A DNA stretch of 64,000 bases. Source: Burkholderia cepacia GG4 (lineage in GTDB: Bacteria; Pseudomonadota; Gammaproteobacteria; Burkholderiales; Burkholderiaceae). The notes under the pieces are model-generated. The model was not told the DNA's origin. It made no database searches and saw only the letters and a program-made list of their open reading frames with translations. Of the stretch, positions 41,655 to 50,136 are shown in pieces. The position numbers and the translations under genes are program-made. Every line of letters begins with the position of its first letter. Position 1 is the stretch's first letter. The stretch covers positions 930,001 through 994,000 of the forward strand of contig NC_018514.1 of the NCBI RefSeq assembly GCF_000292915.1, read 5' to 3'.

Positions 41655-41725
41655 GGTCGACCGCATCGGGCAGCAGTCGGCCGTGAACAGCCATTCGACA
41701 CGCCGGCTTGCATCGTCGACAATTC
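41655..41725. repeat. Dispersed degenerate repeat, copy at 41.7 kb
   Basis: Aligns over about 70 bp (roughly 70 percent identity by eye) with 42658-42722; both contain GGGCAG-AG-CGGCC and end in a GACAAT motif. A shorter copy is near 40041-40070. Confidence 0.5.
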
Positions 41726-41770
41726 TGCGCAGCGACCGCGCCCAATTGCCATCTAAAAATCTATCGCGCC

Positions 41771-42133
41771 ATGCATGTCACGTACAACATATTCCTTGCG
41801 GTAGCAGTTTTATTTGTTGCAGTGCTTCGAGCGATTCGCTGGCGAAGTGCAAAGGCGCGGGGTTTGAGTCCAGCGCAATTCGCGCTGGAGAACGGTGGTT
41901 CAGCACAGAAACTCCGAGCAACAGGTAACCAGCTGCGGTGGCTTGCTAGGATCTTGTTCATTTTCCCATTCGTGCTGGGAGTAGGATTGGTAATCCACCC
42001 GAAATCCCCGGGGAGTCTACTTGCGGCCGAGTTCGCGGCCTTCGTGATCATCTTTGGGGTTCTTGGGCTTCTTTTCCGGTGGGTCGCAAGAAAAAATGAG
42101 GCGCTAGCGCGTGAGATAGAAATGCTTCCCTGA
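41771..42133 (+). CDS. Small integral membrane protein
   Basis: 120 residues from ATG 41771. Three hydrophobic segments: NIFLAVAVLFVAVLRAI near the N-terminus, LARILFIFPFVLGVGLVIH in the middle and FAAFVIIFGVLGLLFRWV near the end. No family recognised. Lies between the protease gene and the nuclease cargo; could be a membrane effector or an unrelated conversion gene. Confidence 0.5.
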   Translation: MHVTYNIFLAVAVLFVAVLRAIRWRSAKARGLSPAQFALENGGSAQKLRATGNQLRWLARILFIFPFVLGVGLVIHPKSPGSLLAAEFAAFVIIFGVLGLLFRWVARKNEALAREIEMLP

Positions 42134-42171
42134 ACATGGGTGCCTGAAGTGCGCCGGTAAGGGCGTAGCCT

Positions 42172-42405
42172 TTAGCGGTTACCGTCGATCAGATCGTTCA
42201 GCAGCGCATCGAACGCGGCCTGTGCGTCTTCAAGTTCCTGCAGGGCGGCATCAAAGGTTTGCAGCGCGAACGGCGAAGGCTCGCCGCTGCCTTGCGGCGG
42301 AAATTGCTTCTGCATCGAGGCGAACGTACTCTGCACGCGCAGCGTGGCGGCCACCATGCGCTCCATCGCCTGGGTTTCTTCGGCTCGGGCCTGTTCCGGA
42401 TTCAT
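42172..42405 (-). CDS. Small helical protein
   Basis: 77 residues from ATG 42405, chosen for AAGGAG upstream on the minus strand. Almost wholly helical and acidic (MNPEQARAEETQAMERMVAA; LQELEDAQAAFDALLNDLID), suggesting a coiled coil. No family recognised. Confidence 0.55.
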   Translation of the reverse strand: MNPEQARAEETQAMERMVAATLRVQSTFASMQKQFPPQGSGEPSPFALQTFDAALQELEDAQAAFDALLNDLIDGNR

Positions 42406-42917
42406 TCCACTCTCCTTGGATGGTTTTCTTGAAGACCAGATCGTACACGCTGTGTCCGTTCTTGCCCGCCCTTGGCAGAACGACTCCGTTGAAGGTTCCA
42501 ACGGCACGCTGCGCGAGAAGCGATTTAATCGGGAATGATTCCGCAGTCGCGCCGAGGCCAAGATACTCATCGAGCGTGGCTACAAAATCCCGCCGCAGGT
42601 CACAACGATTGGCCGCTTTGGATGAATCTGAAGGGCCGTTCAGGGTCGATTTCTGCCGACCGCGTCGGGCAGTAGCCGGCCAGGAACGGTCAGTCGGCAC
42701 TGTCGCTCAGATTGTTGACAATCCGATGCAAGAAGCAGTGACGATTGAAACGAGTCGTGATTCTCTCCGCCTACACGTCTCAGTGCTATCGGCGCACGCG
42801 AAAACAGCCTAACTCGTCATCTTCGAACTTTGATACGTCGAAGAGATCAGCGACGGTCGTCTTCTATCAGTGTCAAGGTGCGCCGTTCCTCGTGTCATTA
42901 AACTGGGTTTTCTGGGC
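42406..42917. other. Stretch with a possible minus-strand gene remnant
   Basis: On the minus strand a protein-like segment is readable at about 42420-42625 (LRRDFVATLDEYLGLGATAE; SFPIKSLLAQRAVGTFNGVV), but it has no good start and runs without a stop into the neighbouring gene in another frame. It is probably the end of a decayed gene. A dispersed repeat copy is at 42658-42722, ending in the palindrome ATTGT-TG-ACAAT. Confidence 0.4.
42658..42722. repeat. Dispersed degenerate repeat, copy at 42.7 kb
   Basis: Partner of the copy at 41655-41725; see that entry. Confidence 0.5.
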
Positions 42918-44234
42918 TTATGCGACTGGTATGAAGTTGCCGGCTTCGTCCAAAAATCCGCACGTCATTAAAATCCAATCTGCGACCTGAGGCGCCCATG
43001 TCGGAATCTCGGAAGCGACACGCGACGCGATCTGCTCGTTTTCCGACACGAACACGATCATGTAGTTTGAAAAAACCTCTCCCATTTGACGCAATTTTAG
43101 AGCGCGCTGATAACAATCAACTACGCGTTTACCCACCCCTAACGGTCGACCAAGCTTTACGTCGACCAAGGTATTGCCGTTGGCGGACTTCACTTCAAAG
43201 TCCGCTCCATGCTGCTTTACGACGACCGTCCCTTCTCCACGCTTCGCTAACCAGTTGTACACCGCTCGCTCGGCCTCGAACCCAAATCTTTGGGCATTTT
43301 GCGCACTCACGGCCAAGGTCTTCTGCTCTTCCTTTACTTCTTGCACGACCGATTTTTTGGCACCGAATAGCTCAAGAAAATCGCCCATATCAAGCAGTCT
43401 GAAGGTTTTGCCACCAGACGCGCGCCGATATTCATCGATTAACTCATGCCGGACCATAAGCGGTTGATTCTCGCTGCGATGCCACCAATCTGCTTTTTCT
43501 TCACCACAAACAAAAATCGCGTGTTTGCTTCGCTTCATTGCAACTTGAAGGATAGTTTTCCAGATGAGTAAGTCGCCTATCCCGCCATCATCTTTCGCGC
43601 CGTCCTTGTAGCCGGGAGGTATCTTGTTTTCGTAACGAAACGCAGACTCCTTACTGACGGCTGCGGTAGCTTCCGGTTCCAGTTTCACAATTTCGCCGGC
43701 ACGGAAAATCTTTGCGTATGCCTGTCTTACCGGATCATCGTGGTGCCAATCCTGGATCAAGCTCACGAGTTTGCCCAATTTTTGCTGAAAATTCTTTACT
43801 TGATCGACGAGTTCTTTTCTGGCATTTAGAAATTCAGTATATTCCGCCACGTTTTCGAGGACCGGATAGCTTTCAACCGGAACATTAAGATTCCGTTGCC
43901 GAGAGAGTTTTTGGAAAACTTCTTTAAGGCGGTCAGGAGAGTTCTTAAGAAACTCTTGCATCACCCGGGCCGGAATCACCAATCGCCCCTGTTCGATAAG
44001 ATCGGAGTAGATTCTTACGATGTCTACGAGACTGTTCTTACCAGTGTTATACGGTAGAAGCAGGACGTTGGTGTCCAAGAACACGATTGCGTCTTCTTTC
44101 ATCTGGCCGATCGAGGCAGGCTGAAACGAAATCGCATCGGCAGGATCGGGGTAGATGAAATCTAGCAGTCCATCAGCGGCGCCGGTCGTACTCGGCGTTG
44201 CCCCTTCAGGGGCTGCAATTGCTTTTTTTGACAT
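42918..44234 (-). CDS. Two-nuclease fusion: PIN (DUF4935-like) plus PD-(D/E)XK-like domain
   Basis: 438 residues. Residues about 47-290 are a PIN domain with the full acidic set: Asp54 in VFLDTNVLL, Glu94 in VMQEFL, Asp221 in GIGDLLIW and Asp249 in EEKADWW. Residues about 312-438 look like a restriction-type nuclease: FGFEAERAVYNWL (Glu320), GADFEV (Asp345) and LVDVKLG (Asp358-x-Lys360). PIN domains cut RNA, PD-(D/E)XK domains mostly DNA, so one protein may attack both. GC is low compared with the host. It lies with other nuclease genes at the prophage end; a defence role is likely but unproven. Confidence 0.65.
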   Translation of the reverse strand: MSKKAIAAPEGATPSTTGAADGLLDFIYPDPADAISFQPASIGQMKEDAIVFLDTNVLLLPYNTGKNSLVDIVRIYSDLIEQGRLVIPARVMQEFLKNSPDRLKEVFQKLSRQRNLNVPVESYPVLENVAEYTEFLNARKELVDQVKNFQQKLGKLVSLIQDWHHDDPVRQAYAKIFRAGEIVKLEPEATAAVSKESAFRYENKIPPGYKDGAKDDGGIGDLLIWKTILQVAMKRSKHAIFVCGEEKADWWHRSENQPLMVRHELIDEYRRASGGKTFRLLDMGDFLELFGAKKSVVQEVKEEQKTLAVSAQNAQRFGFEAERAVYNWLAKRGEGTVVVKQHGADFEVKSANGNTLVDVKLGRPLGVGKRVVDCYQRALKLRQMGEVFSNYMIVFVSENEQIASRVASEIPTWAPQVADWILMTCGFLDEAGNFIPVA

Positions 44235-44818
44235 TCGAGTTAGCCGGCCTCACTGTTGAATTTACCTTTCTAAACCTCTTACCCTGCTGGTGAGATGTTA
44301 CTACACGATTTCACTGCCTTAAGCGCGTCTCGTCCGCTTTAAAGAATCACCACCGTCCGCTTCGGGTCGGTAACGGCCCTTCGCTGAAAGGGCAGGCGTA
44401 GGTCTCGGCGTAGGTTTGTGATATGTGCGTTGTCAGATAAGGCACAGGTACTGCTGCATCATTGGAGTGACAGTTGCAGGTGCCGCTGCGGGTTGCGTGC
44501 TCATGTGATCGGGAAAAGTTGCTTTGGCTGTCCGAGTTTACCAGCGGCCCCGCCCGGCAAGTGCGAAGTACACCTTTTGGCCGGTTGCCGGAGATCACGA
44601 CCGGCGGCTGCCGGCTGCGGATTCAACCCGTCGATGCAACGAATTGATGAAAGCGCTCAGCCGGTGTATCGATGGCGTGGTTTTTTCGCTTTCGCATCCA
44701 TCGTCACTGTACGCATCGACAACACCGACGATCGCACGCACCCGCATCGCGTCGCGGGTCTGCCGCCTGTCAGCTGTTGTTGCGTACAGTGGAATCGGCC
44801 TTCAAACCCGGTATGGAT
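44235..44818. other. Gene-poor stretch between nuclease genes
   Basis: About 580 bp. Short frames on both strands show no protein-like pattern. Nothing regulatory is obvious apart from the expected promoter for the minus-strand gene at 44234. Confidence 0.4.
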
Positions 44819-45721
44819 CTAATCGAACTTGTATCGGGCCCGGTGGCGTGCCAGGAAGGTTTTGTTTCCGTGTGTGACCTTACGCAGTGCCGCATACCGG
44901 TCGAGCGCGAGGACCTGTTGGTCGCGCTGGGACAGCTTCGGTCCGACCAACAGGCCACCGTCCTGGTCGAACGAAATCAGCCCCTTGTCGAATAGCCGAT
45001 CTATATGTGGAGCGAGCAGCAACCCGTTGTCAGGATCGATCCTCTCGTCGTTCGTGCTGAGGCTCCAAGCATGGATGTGAGACGCGACCAGAAGATCAGT
45101 ATTTGCCAGGCCCGTGAGCGAACATTGGTTGTTCCATCTCTTGAGTAAATCTGCTCGAAATTTTCCTTGACCAACACGGGCTTTCACGATCGTATCGCGG
45201 GTCGTCTTGGATACCTTCTTTCCGTTTCCACCGTCGGATACTAGTGCTTCTTCGAAGCGATCGATCATCTGGGATGCCTCGAGCAGGTAGGCGCCGGCAT
45301 CTTGCGGCATGTGCGCCATATAAATTTGCTTGAGGGTGCCAGTACTCGTAAACAGGGGCGGTGACGTGCGCTCGTCAAACCGCGACATGAACTCGCCCGA
45401 GACTTCGTCCCGAAGCATTGGGGTTTTCAGTTCGGTCAGTTGGACATCGACGCGATGCCCGCCGGCATTCCATTCGGAGAAGGAGCGGCTGGGAGGCCTC
45501 GGAGCGGAGTACGAGTCCTTGACCGCCCTGGCGATATGAGAAATGCGTTGACTGTGGCAGCAAAAGACTACGTCGCCAGCCTTGACCTTCGCAACGTTGT
45601 CCCAGTGCTCCAGGTGCTGCTCTTTCCCCGATTGCGTGACGGTATGGTCTGGCGCCCAGAGGAAATTGCCGCTGAGAACCTCATTGATCGTCAGTCCGAC
45701 GTTTACCCAGTAGAACTCCAT
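44819..45721 (-). CDS. PUA/EVE-like domain fused to HNH_2 nuclease, predicted type IV restriction enzyme
   Basis: 300 residues. N-terminal about 105 residues fit the EVE/PUA-like base-reading fold: YWVNVGLTINEVLSGNFLWA, HWDNVAKVKAGDVVFCCHSQ and GGHRVDVQLTEL. The C-terminal half is an HNH_2 nuclease: GQGKFRADLLKRWNNQCSLT, then LLVASHIHAW and NGLLLAPHIDRLFDKGLISF. Proteins pairing these domains are thought to bind modified bases and cut such DNA, restricting phages with altered bases. Low GC; last complete gene before the apparent right end of the element. Confidence 0.75.
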   Translation of the reverse strand: MEFYWVNVGLTINEVLSGNFLWAPDHTVTQSGKEQHLEHWDNVAKVKAGDVVFCCHSQRISHIARAVKDSYSAPRPPSRSFSEWNAGGHRVDVQLTELKTPMLRDEVSGEFMSRFDERTSPPLFTSTGTLKQIYMAHMPQDAGAYLLEASQMIDRFEEALVSDGGNGKKVSKTTRDTIVKARVGQGKFRADLLKRWNNQCSLTGLANTDLLVASHIHAWSLSTNDERIDPDNGLLLAPHIDRLFDKGLISFDQDGGLLVGPKLSQRDQQVLALDRYAALRKVTHGNKTFLARHRARYKFD

Positions 45722-45865
45722 TGCCCCGTAGCCCAGATTGTTGTGTTCGTGAGACGTTACCTTTCTTTATTCGGGAGTGGAAGGGGGGCAGATCAGGATC
45801 CGCGAATGCCAATGTGCGTGCTTGCTTGGACACTGCTAGCGGCTCTGTTCAGAACACATAGGTAA

Positions 45866-46387
45866 GTGCTTGATTCTTATGGCGTCAAGATGCACACTCT
45901 GTCAGGTGAATTTTCGCCAGATTGTGCACTTAACCAATTGAAATCAAAAGAAAACACGCCGAATCGCCCAGCCTATTTGATCGATACGAACGTCATCAGC
46001 GAGATCAGGAAGGGCAAGCGAACCAACCGCGGCGTGCGCGCGTTCTTCAGGCAGGCCGAGGCCGACGCGAGCCCGCTTTACCTGTCGGTCGTGACGGTGG
46101 CCGAATTGCGGCGCGGCGTCGATCTGATCCGCCATCGCGGCGATCATCCACAGGCGTCGGCGCTCGAGGCATGGATGGCGACGATCCTGTCCGGCTATGC
46201 GCAGAACATCCTGCCGGTCGATATCGAGACCAGCCAGATGTGGGGCCATCTGCGCGTGCCCGATCCGACCCACGCACTCGACAAACTGATCGCGGCCACC
46301 GCGCTGATCAACGATCTCACGGTCGTCACACGCAATGTCGACGATTTCGCGCGCACCGGCGTCCGGCTACTGAACCCGTTCGATTGA
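45866..46387 (+). CDS. vapC: VapC-type PIN toxin with altered 5' end, antitoxin absent
   Basis: Up to 173 residues from GTG 45866; ATG 45890 is an alternative. The toxin proper starts at YLIDTNVISEIRKGK (Asp about residue 40), with VTVAELRRG (Glu), THALDKLIAATAL (Asp) and VTRNVDDFARTGVRLLNPF, a full PIN core. VapC proteins normally begin within a few residues of that first motif and follow a vapB gene; here the first 35 codons are lower in GC, unlike any VapC start I know, and no antitoxin frame lies upstream. The element-chromosome junction probably lies at about 45,900-45,960, and insertion may have replaced the original start. Confidence 0.75.
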   Translation: MLDSYGVKMHTLSGEFSPDCALNQLKSKENTPNRPAYLIDTNVISEIRKGKRTNRGVRAFFRQAEADASPLYLSVVTVAELRRGVDLIRHRGDHPQASALEAWMATILSGYAQNILPVDIETSQMWGHLRVPDPTHALDKLIAATALINDLTVVTRNVDDFARTGVRLLNPFD

Positions 46388-46599
46388 ACCGGATCACGTC
46401 AGCGCGGCAACCTGCCGCCGCTTCCCGCTTCCCGCTTCCTCCCGCACCGCACCCGTAGCCTGTTCCGCCGGGCTTGCGCACGCGCCCGCCGCGCGCCGAA
46501 TATCCCGCTGGCTCTCGTCCCAACAGACGATGTGACGCCATCCCCGACCGGCCAGAATCCTTTCACGAACAACGGATTCTGAACCTGGAGGAGGCCGAC

Positions 46600-47496
46600 A
46601 TGATCGATGTCCGTGCGCTCGGCTACGTCGTCGTCGAGGCGACCCGCGTCGATGCGTGGCGCCGCTACGCGGAAGACGTGCTGGGCATGCAGGCGCTCGA
46701 CGCGCCCGACGGCGCGCTGTACCTGAAGATGGACGAGCGCGATTTCCGCTACGTGATCGTCCCCGGCTCGACCGACCGCTATTTCGCGTCGGGCTGGGAA
46801 CTGCCCGACGGCGCCGCGTTCGACGCTGCGCTGGCGGCATTGCGGCAGGCGGGCGTCGAAGCCGTGCGTGCCACGCGCGACGAAGCCGCGCTGCGCCGCG
46901 TGCAGGCGATGGCGTGGTGCACCGACCCGTCCGGCAACCGGCACGAGCTGTACTGGGGCCCGCGCTGCGACTTCCGTCGCTTCGTGTCGCCGCTGGGCGT
47001 TGCGCGTTTCGTCACCGGCGACATGGGGCTCGGCCACGCGGTGCTGCCCGCACCGCAGTTCGACGCGACCGATGCATTCGTGCGCGGCGTGCTCGGCTTC
47101 GAGCTGTCCGACATCTACCGCGTGAAGTTCACGCCCGATCCGGCCGAACCGGAAAAACGCATCCATTTCATGCACTGCCGCAACGCACGCCATCACAGCC
47201 TCGCGCTGTTCGAGATGGCCGTGCCGTCGGGTTGCGTGCACGTGATGGCTGAAGTCGATTCGATGGACGAAGTGGGCCGCGCGCTGGATCGCGTGGGCGC
47301 GCACGACGTGAAGATGTCCGCGACGCTCGGCCGCCACTGCAACGACCAGATGATTTCTTTCTACATGAAGACCCCCGGCGGCTTCGATCTCGAATACGGC
47401 TTCGGCGGCCTCACGGTCGACTGGTCGAAGCACGCGGTGTTCGAGGCCACCAAGGTGAGCCAGTGGGGCCACGATTTCAGCATCGGATACCGGTAA
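46600..47496 (+). CDS. hsaC: Extradiol dioxygenase HsaC (3,4-DHSA 4,5-dioxygenase type)
   Basis: 298 residues from ATG 46600 (GGAGGAGG upstream; the longer frame starting further left is rejected). Two-domain type I extradiol dioxygenase. Iron ligands are His146 (GLGHAV), His214 (GCVHVM) and Glu265 (FDLEYG); His199 and Tyr255 are the acid-base residues. The N-terminus (VRALGYVVVEAT) and the end (VSQWGHDFSIG) follow M. tuberculosis HsaC closely. HsaC cleaves the aromatised A ring of 3,4-DHSA in steroid breakdown. Cytoplasmic; first gene of the operon, 9 bp before ipdA. Confidence 0.85.
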   Translation: MIDVRALGYVVVEATRVDAWRRYAEDVLGMQALDAPDGALYLKMDERDFRYVIVPGSTDRYFASGWELPDGAAFDAALAALRQAGVEAVRATRDEAALRRVQAMAWCTDPSGNRHELYWGPRCDFRRFVSPLGVARFVTGDMGLGHAVLPAPQFDATDAFVRGVLGFELSDIYRVKFTPDPAEPEKRIHFMHCRNARHHSLALFEMAVPSGCVHVMAEVDSMDEVGRALDRVGAHDVKMSATLGRHCNDQMISFYMKTPGGFDLEYGFGGLTVDWSKHAVFEATKVSQWGHDFSIGYR

Positions 47497-47505
47497 GCCA
47501 GCACG

Positions 47506-48399
47506 ATGACGATGAAACCTCTCGACAAAACGATGTCCGCGCGCGACGTGGTCGCGCAACTCGCCGACGGCATGACGATCGGCATCGGCGGATGGGGGCC
47601 GCGGCGCAAGCCGATGGCGCTGGTGCGCGAAATCGCGCGCTCGAACCTGAAGGACCTGACGATCGTCGCCTACGGCGGTGCCGATGTCGGGCTGCTGTGC
47701 GCGGCGGCCAAGGTACGCAAGGTGGTGTTCGGTTTCGTGTCGCTCGACGTGATCCCGCTCGAGCCGCAATTCCGTCGTGCGCGTGAACAGGGCCGCATCG
47801 ACGTGCTGGAGCTCGACGAAGGGATGTTGCAGCTCGGCCTGCGCGCGGCCGCCGCGCGACTGCCGTTCCTGCCGACCCGTGCCGGGCTCGGCACCGCGCT
47901 GCTCGATCACGCGCCGCAATTGCGCACGGTGCAATCGCCGTACGACGACGGCGAAACGCTGCTCGCGATGCCGGCGATCGAACTCGACGTCGCGCTGCTG
48001 CACGTGAACGCGGCCGACCGGATGGGCAACACGCGCATCGACGGTCCCGATCCGTTCTTCGATGCGTGGATGGCACGCGCCGCGCAGCGTTGTTACGTGT
48101 CGGCGGAAACGGTCGACGCGTCGCTCGCGAGCGAAGACCTCGACGCCGCCAAACGCAATCCGTTCGAGCGCTCGCTCGTCACGGGCGTCGTGCATGCGCA
48201 GGGCGGCGCACACCCGACGTCGTGCGGGCCGGCCTACGGCTGGGACCTGCCGCACCTGCGCGCGTACTGCGCGAGCGCGGAAGACGATGCGAAGACGGTG
48301 GCATACCTGCGCGACGTGGTCGGCCAGGACGAACGCCAGTACCTCGAAGGTGTCGGCGGGTTGTCGCATGTGACGACGCTGCCGTTGCCGATTCTGTAA
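47506..48399 (+). CDS. ipdA: Steroid C-ring hydrolase subunit IpdA (CoA-transferase-like)
   Basis: 297 residues. Class I CoA-transferase fold with the IpdA hallmarks: DGMTIGIGGWGPRRKPMALV (residues 21-40), YGGADVGLLCAAAKV, FGFVSLD and LDEGML (Glu105), then LPFLPTRAGLGT. Glu in the DEGML motif is the catalytic residue reported for IpdAB, which opens the last carbocycle of COCHEA-CoA by a retro-Claisen-like hydrolysis instead of moving CoA. Pairs with IpdB, encoded 10 bp downstream. Confidence 0.9.
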   Translation: MTMKPLDKTMSARDVVAQLADGMTIGIGGWGPRRKPMALVREIARSNLKDLTIVAYGGADVGLLCAAAKVRKVVFGFVSLDVIPLEPQFRRAREQGRIDVLELDEGMLQLGLRAAAARLPFLPTRAGLGTALLDHAPQLRTVQSPYDDGETLLAMPAIELDVALLHVNAADRMGNTRIDGPDPFFDAWMARAAQRCYVSAETVDASLASEDLDAAKRNPFERSLVTGVVHAQGGAHPTSCGPAYGWDLPHLRAYCASAEDDAKTVAYLRDVVGQDERQYLEGVGGLSHVTTLPLPIL

Positions 48400-48409
48400 A
48401 GGAGCGCCT

Positions 48410-49207
48410 GTGAGCGAATCTCTCGACCATTCCCTCGCGGAACTGATGATCGTCGCGTCCGCGCGACTCTGGCGCGACGACGGCGAAGTGCTGGCGACCG
48501 GCATCGGCACGGGCCCGCGGCTCGCGGCCGGCCTCGCACGGCTCGCGTACAACAATGGGCTGATGCTGACCGACGGCGAAGCGTATCTCGTCGAGGAGCC
48601 GGTGCCGCTGGGGCCGCGTCCCGACGGCTATCGCGTGAAGGCGAGCGGCTGGATGACCTACGAACGCGTGTTCGACTGTCTGTGGCATGGCCGCCGCCAT
48701 GCGCTCGTGATGCCGACGCAGATCGACCGTTTCGGCCAGGCCAACATCTCGTGGCTCGGCGACGACTACGCGCGTCCGAAAACCCAGCTGCTCGGCGCCC
48801 GCGGCTTCCCCGGCAACACGACAAACCACGCGAACTCGTTCTTCGTCAGCGGCCACGGGAAGCGCACGTTCGTCGGCGGCGAAGTCGACATGGTGTGCAC
48901 GGTCGGCTACAACCCGGCGCGCCGGCTGCCCGGGATGAAGACCTTCGTCGACCTGCGCAGCATCGTCACCGATCTGTGCGTGATGGATTTCGGCGGCCCG
49001 GACCACGCGATCCGCGTGCGTTCGCTGCACCCGGGCGTGAGCTTCGACGAAGTGCAGGACGCGACGGGTTTCGCGCTGATCGCGGCGTCCGACATCGGCA
49101 CGACGGCCCCGCCGAACGCGGAAGACCTGCGCATCGTGCGCGGGCTCGATCCGCACAACCTGCGCGCGACGATCGTGCGCAACAATCCGGCGCCGCGCCG
49201 GGGATGA
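48410..49207 (+). CDS. ipdB: Steroid C-ring hydrolase subunit IpdB
   Basis: 265 residues. Matches M. tuberculosis IpdB: MLTDGEAYLVEEP, GWMTYERVFDCLWHGRRHAL, QIDRFGQANIS, ARGFPGNTTNHANSFFV and DFGGPDHAIRVRSLHPGVS. Beta partner of IpdA in the heterotetrameric ring-opening hydrolase. Stop overlaps the ATG of the next crotonase gene (ATGA). Confidence 0.9.
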   Translation: MSESLDHSLAELMIVASARLWRDDGEVLATGIGTGPRLAAGLARLAYNNGLMLTDGEAYLVEEPVPLGPRPDGYRVKASGWMTYERVFDCLWHGRRHALVMPTQIDRFGQANISWLGDDYARPKTQLLGARGFPGNTTNHANSFFVSGHGKRTFVGGEVDMVCTVGYNPARRLPGMKTFVDLRSIVTDLCVMDFGGPDHAIRVRSLHPGVSFDEVQDATGFALIAASDIGTTAPPNAEDLRIVRGLDPHNLRATIVRNNPAPRRG

Positions 49208-50136
49208 GGTCTGACATGGAAGCGACCCAGATGACCTTTGGCGACGGTGTCGTCGATTACGCGGTCGAGGACGGCATCGCGACGATCACGATGAACCGCC
49301 CCGAGTATCACAACGCGCAGAACTCGAAGATGACGTATGCGCTCGACGCGGCGTTCCGGCGCGCGGCGCACGACGACGCGGTGAAGGCGATCGTGCTCGC
49401 GGGGGCCGGCAAGCATTTCTCGGCGGGCCACGACATCGGCACGCCGGGCCGCGACATCCACGAGTCGTTCGACCGCGCGTCGCTGTGGTACGACCACGTC
49501 GACAAGGAAGGCGGCGAATTCCTCTATGCGCGCGAGCAGGAGGTGTACCTCGGGATGTGCCGGCGCTGGCGCGACCTGCCGAAGCCGACGATCGCGATGG
49601 TGCAGGGCGCGTGCATCGCAGGCGGGCTGATGCTCGCGTGGGTGTGCGACCTGATCGTCGCGTCGGAGGACGCGTTCTTCGCGGATCCGGTCGTGCGGAT
49701 GGGGATTCCGGGCGTCGAGTATTTCGCGCATGCGTACGAGCTGAACCCGCGCATTGCGAAGGAATTCCTGTTCCTCGGTGAGCGGATGCCGGCCGAGCGC
49801 GCGTACCAGATGGGTATGGTCAATCGCGTGGTGCCGCGCGAGCGGCTGCGCGACGCGACCTACGCGATCGCCGCGAAGATCGCGACGATGCCGCGCCTCG
49901 GCCTCGCGCTGACCAAGCAGGCGCTGAACCACGTCGAGGAACTGCAGGGCAAGCGCGCGGCGATGGACGCGGCATTCGCGTGGCATCACTTCGCGCATGC
50001 GCACAACGAGCTCGTCAGCGGCGACCGCCTCGGCGGCTACGACGCGCGCAGCATGGCCAGCTCGCAGCGCCAGCCGAACGGCGCGGATCGCGGCGACGCG
50101 CCCGCACCGGCCGCCGTCAACGGAGCTGCCGCATGA
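49204..50136 (+). CDS. Enoyl-CoA hydratase/isomerase (crotonase family), long form
   Basis: 310 residues from ATG 49204 (overlap) or 49216. Crotonase core: GDGVVDYAVEDGIATITMNR, oxyanion-hole segments KHFSAGHDIG and GACIAGGLML, and the FADPVVRMGIPGVEYF helix. C-terminal extension of about 30 low-complexity residues. It differs from the EchA20-type enzyme encoded downstream, so it probably hydrates another CoA intermediate of the same pathway. Coupled to ipdB and ipdC by ATGA overlaps. Confidence 0.8.
   Translation: MRSDMEATQMTFGDGVVDYAVEDGIATITMNRPEYHNAQNSKMTYALDAAFRRAAHDDAVKAIVLAGAGKHFSAGHDIGTPGRDIHESFDRASLWYDHVDKEGGEFLYAREQEVYLGMCRRWRDLPKPTIAMVQGACIAGGLMLAWVCDLIVASEDAFFADPVVRMGIPGVEYFAHAYELNPRIAKEFLFLGERMPAERAYQMGMVNRVVPRERLRDATYAIAAKIATMPRLGLALTKQALNHVEELQGKRAAMDAAFAWHHFAHAHNELVSGDRLGGYDARSMASSQRQPNGADRGDAPAPAAVNGAAA

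Larger units (their letters stand above)
41192..41770. other. Gene-poor stretch with long inverted repeat
   Basis: Short open frames here on both strands look random. The stretch holds the 13-bp perfect inverted repeat at 41263-41328 and one dispersed repeat copy at about 41655-41725. Confidence 0.5.
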
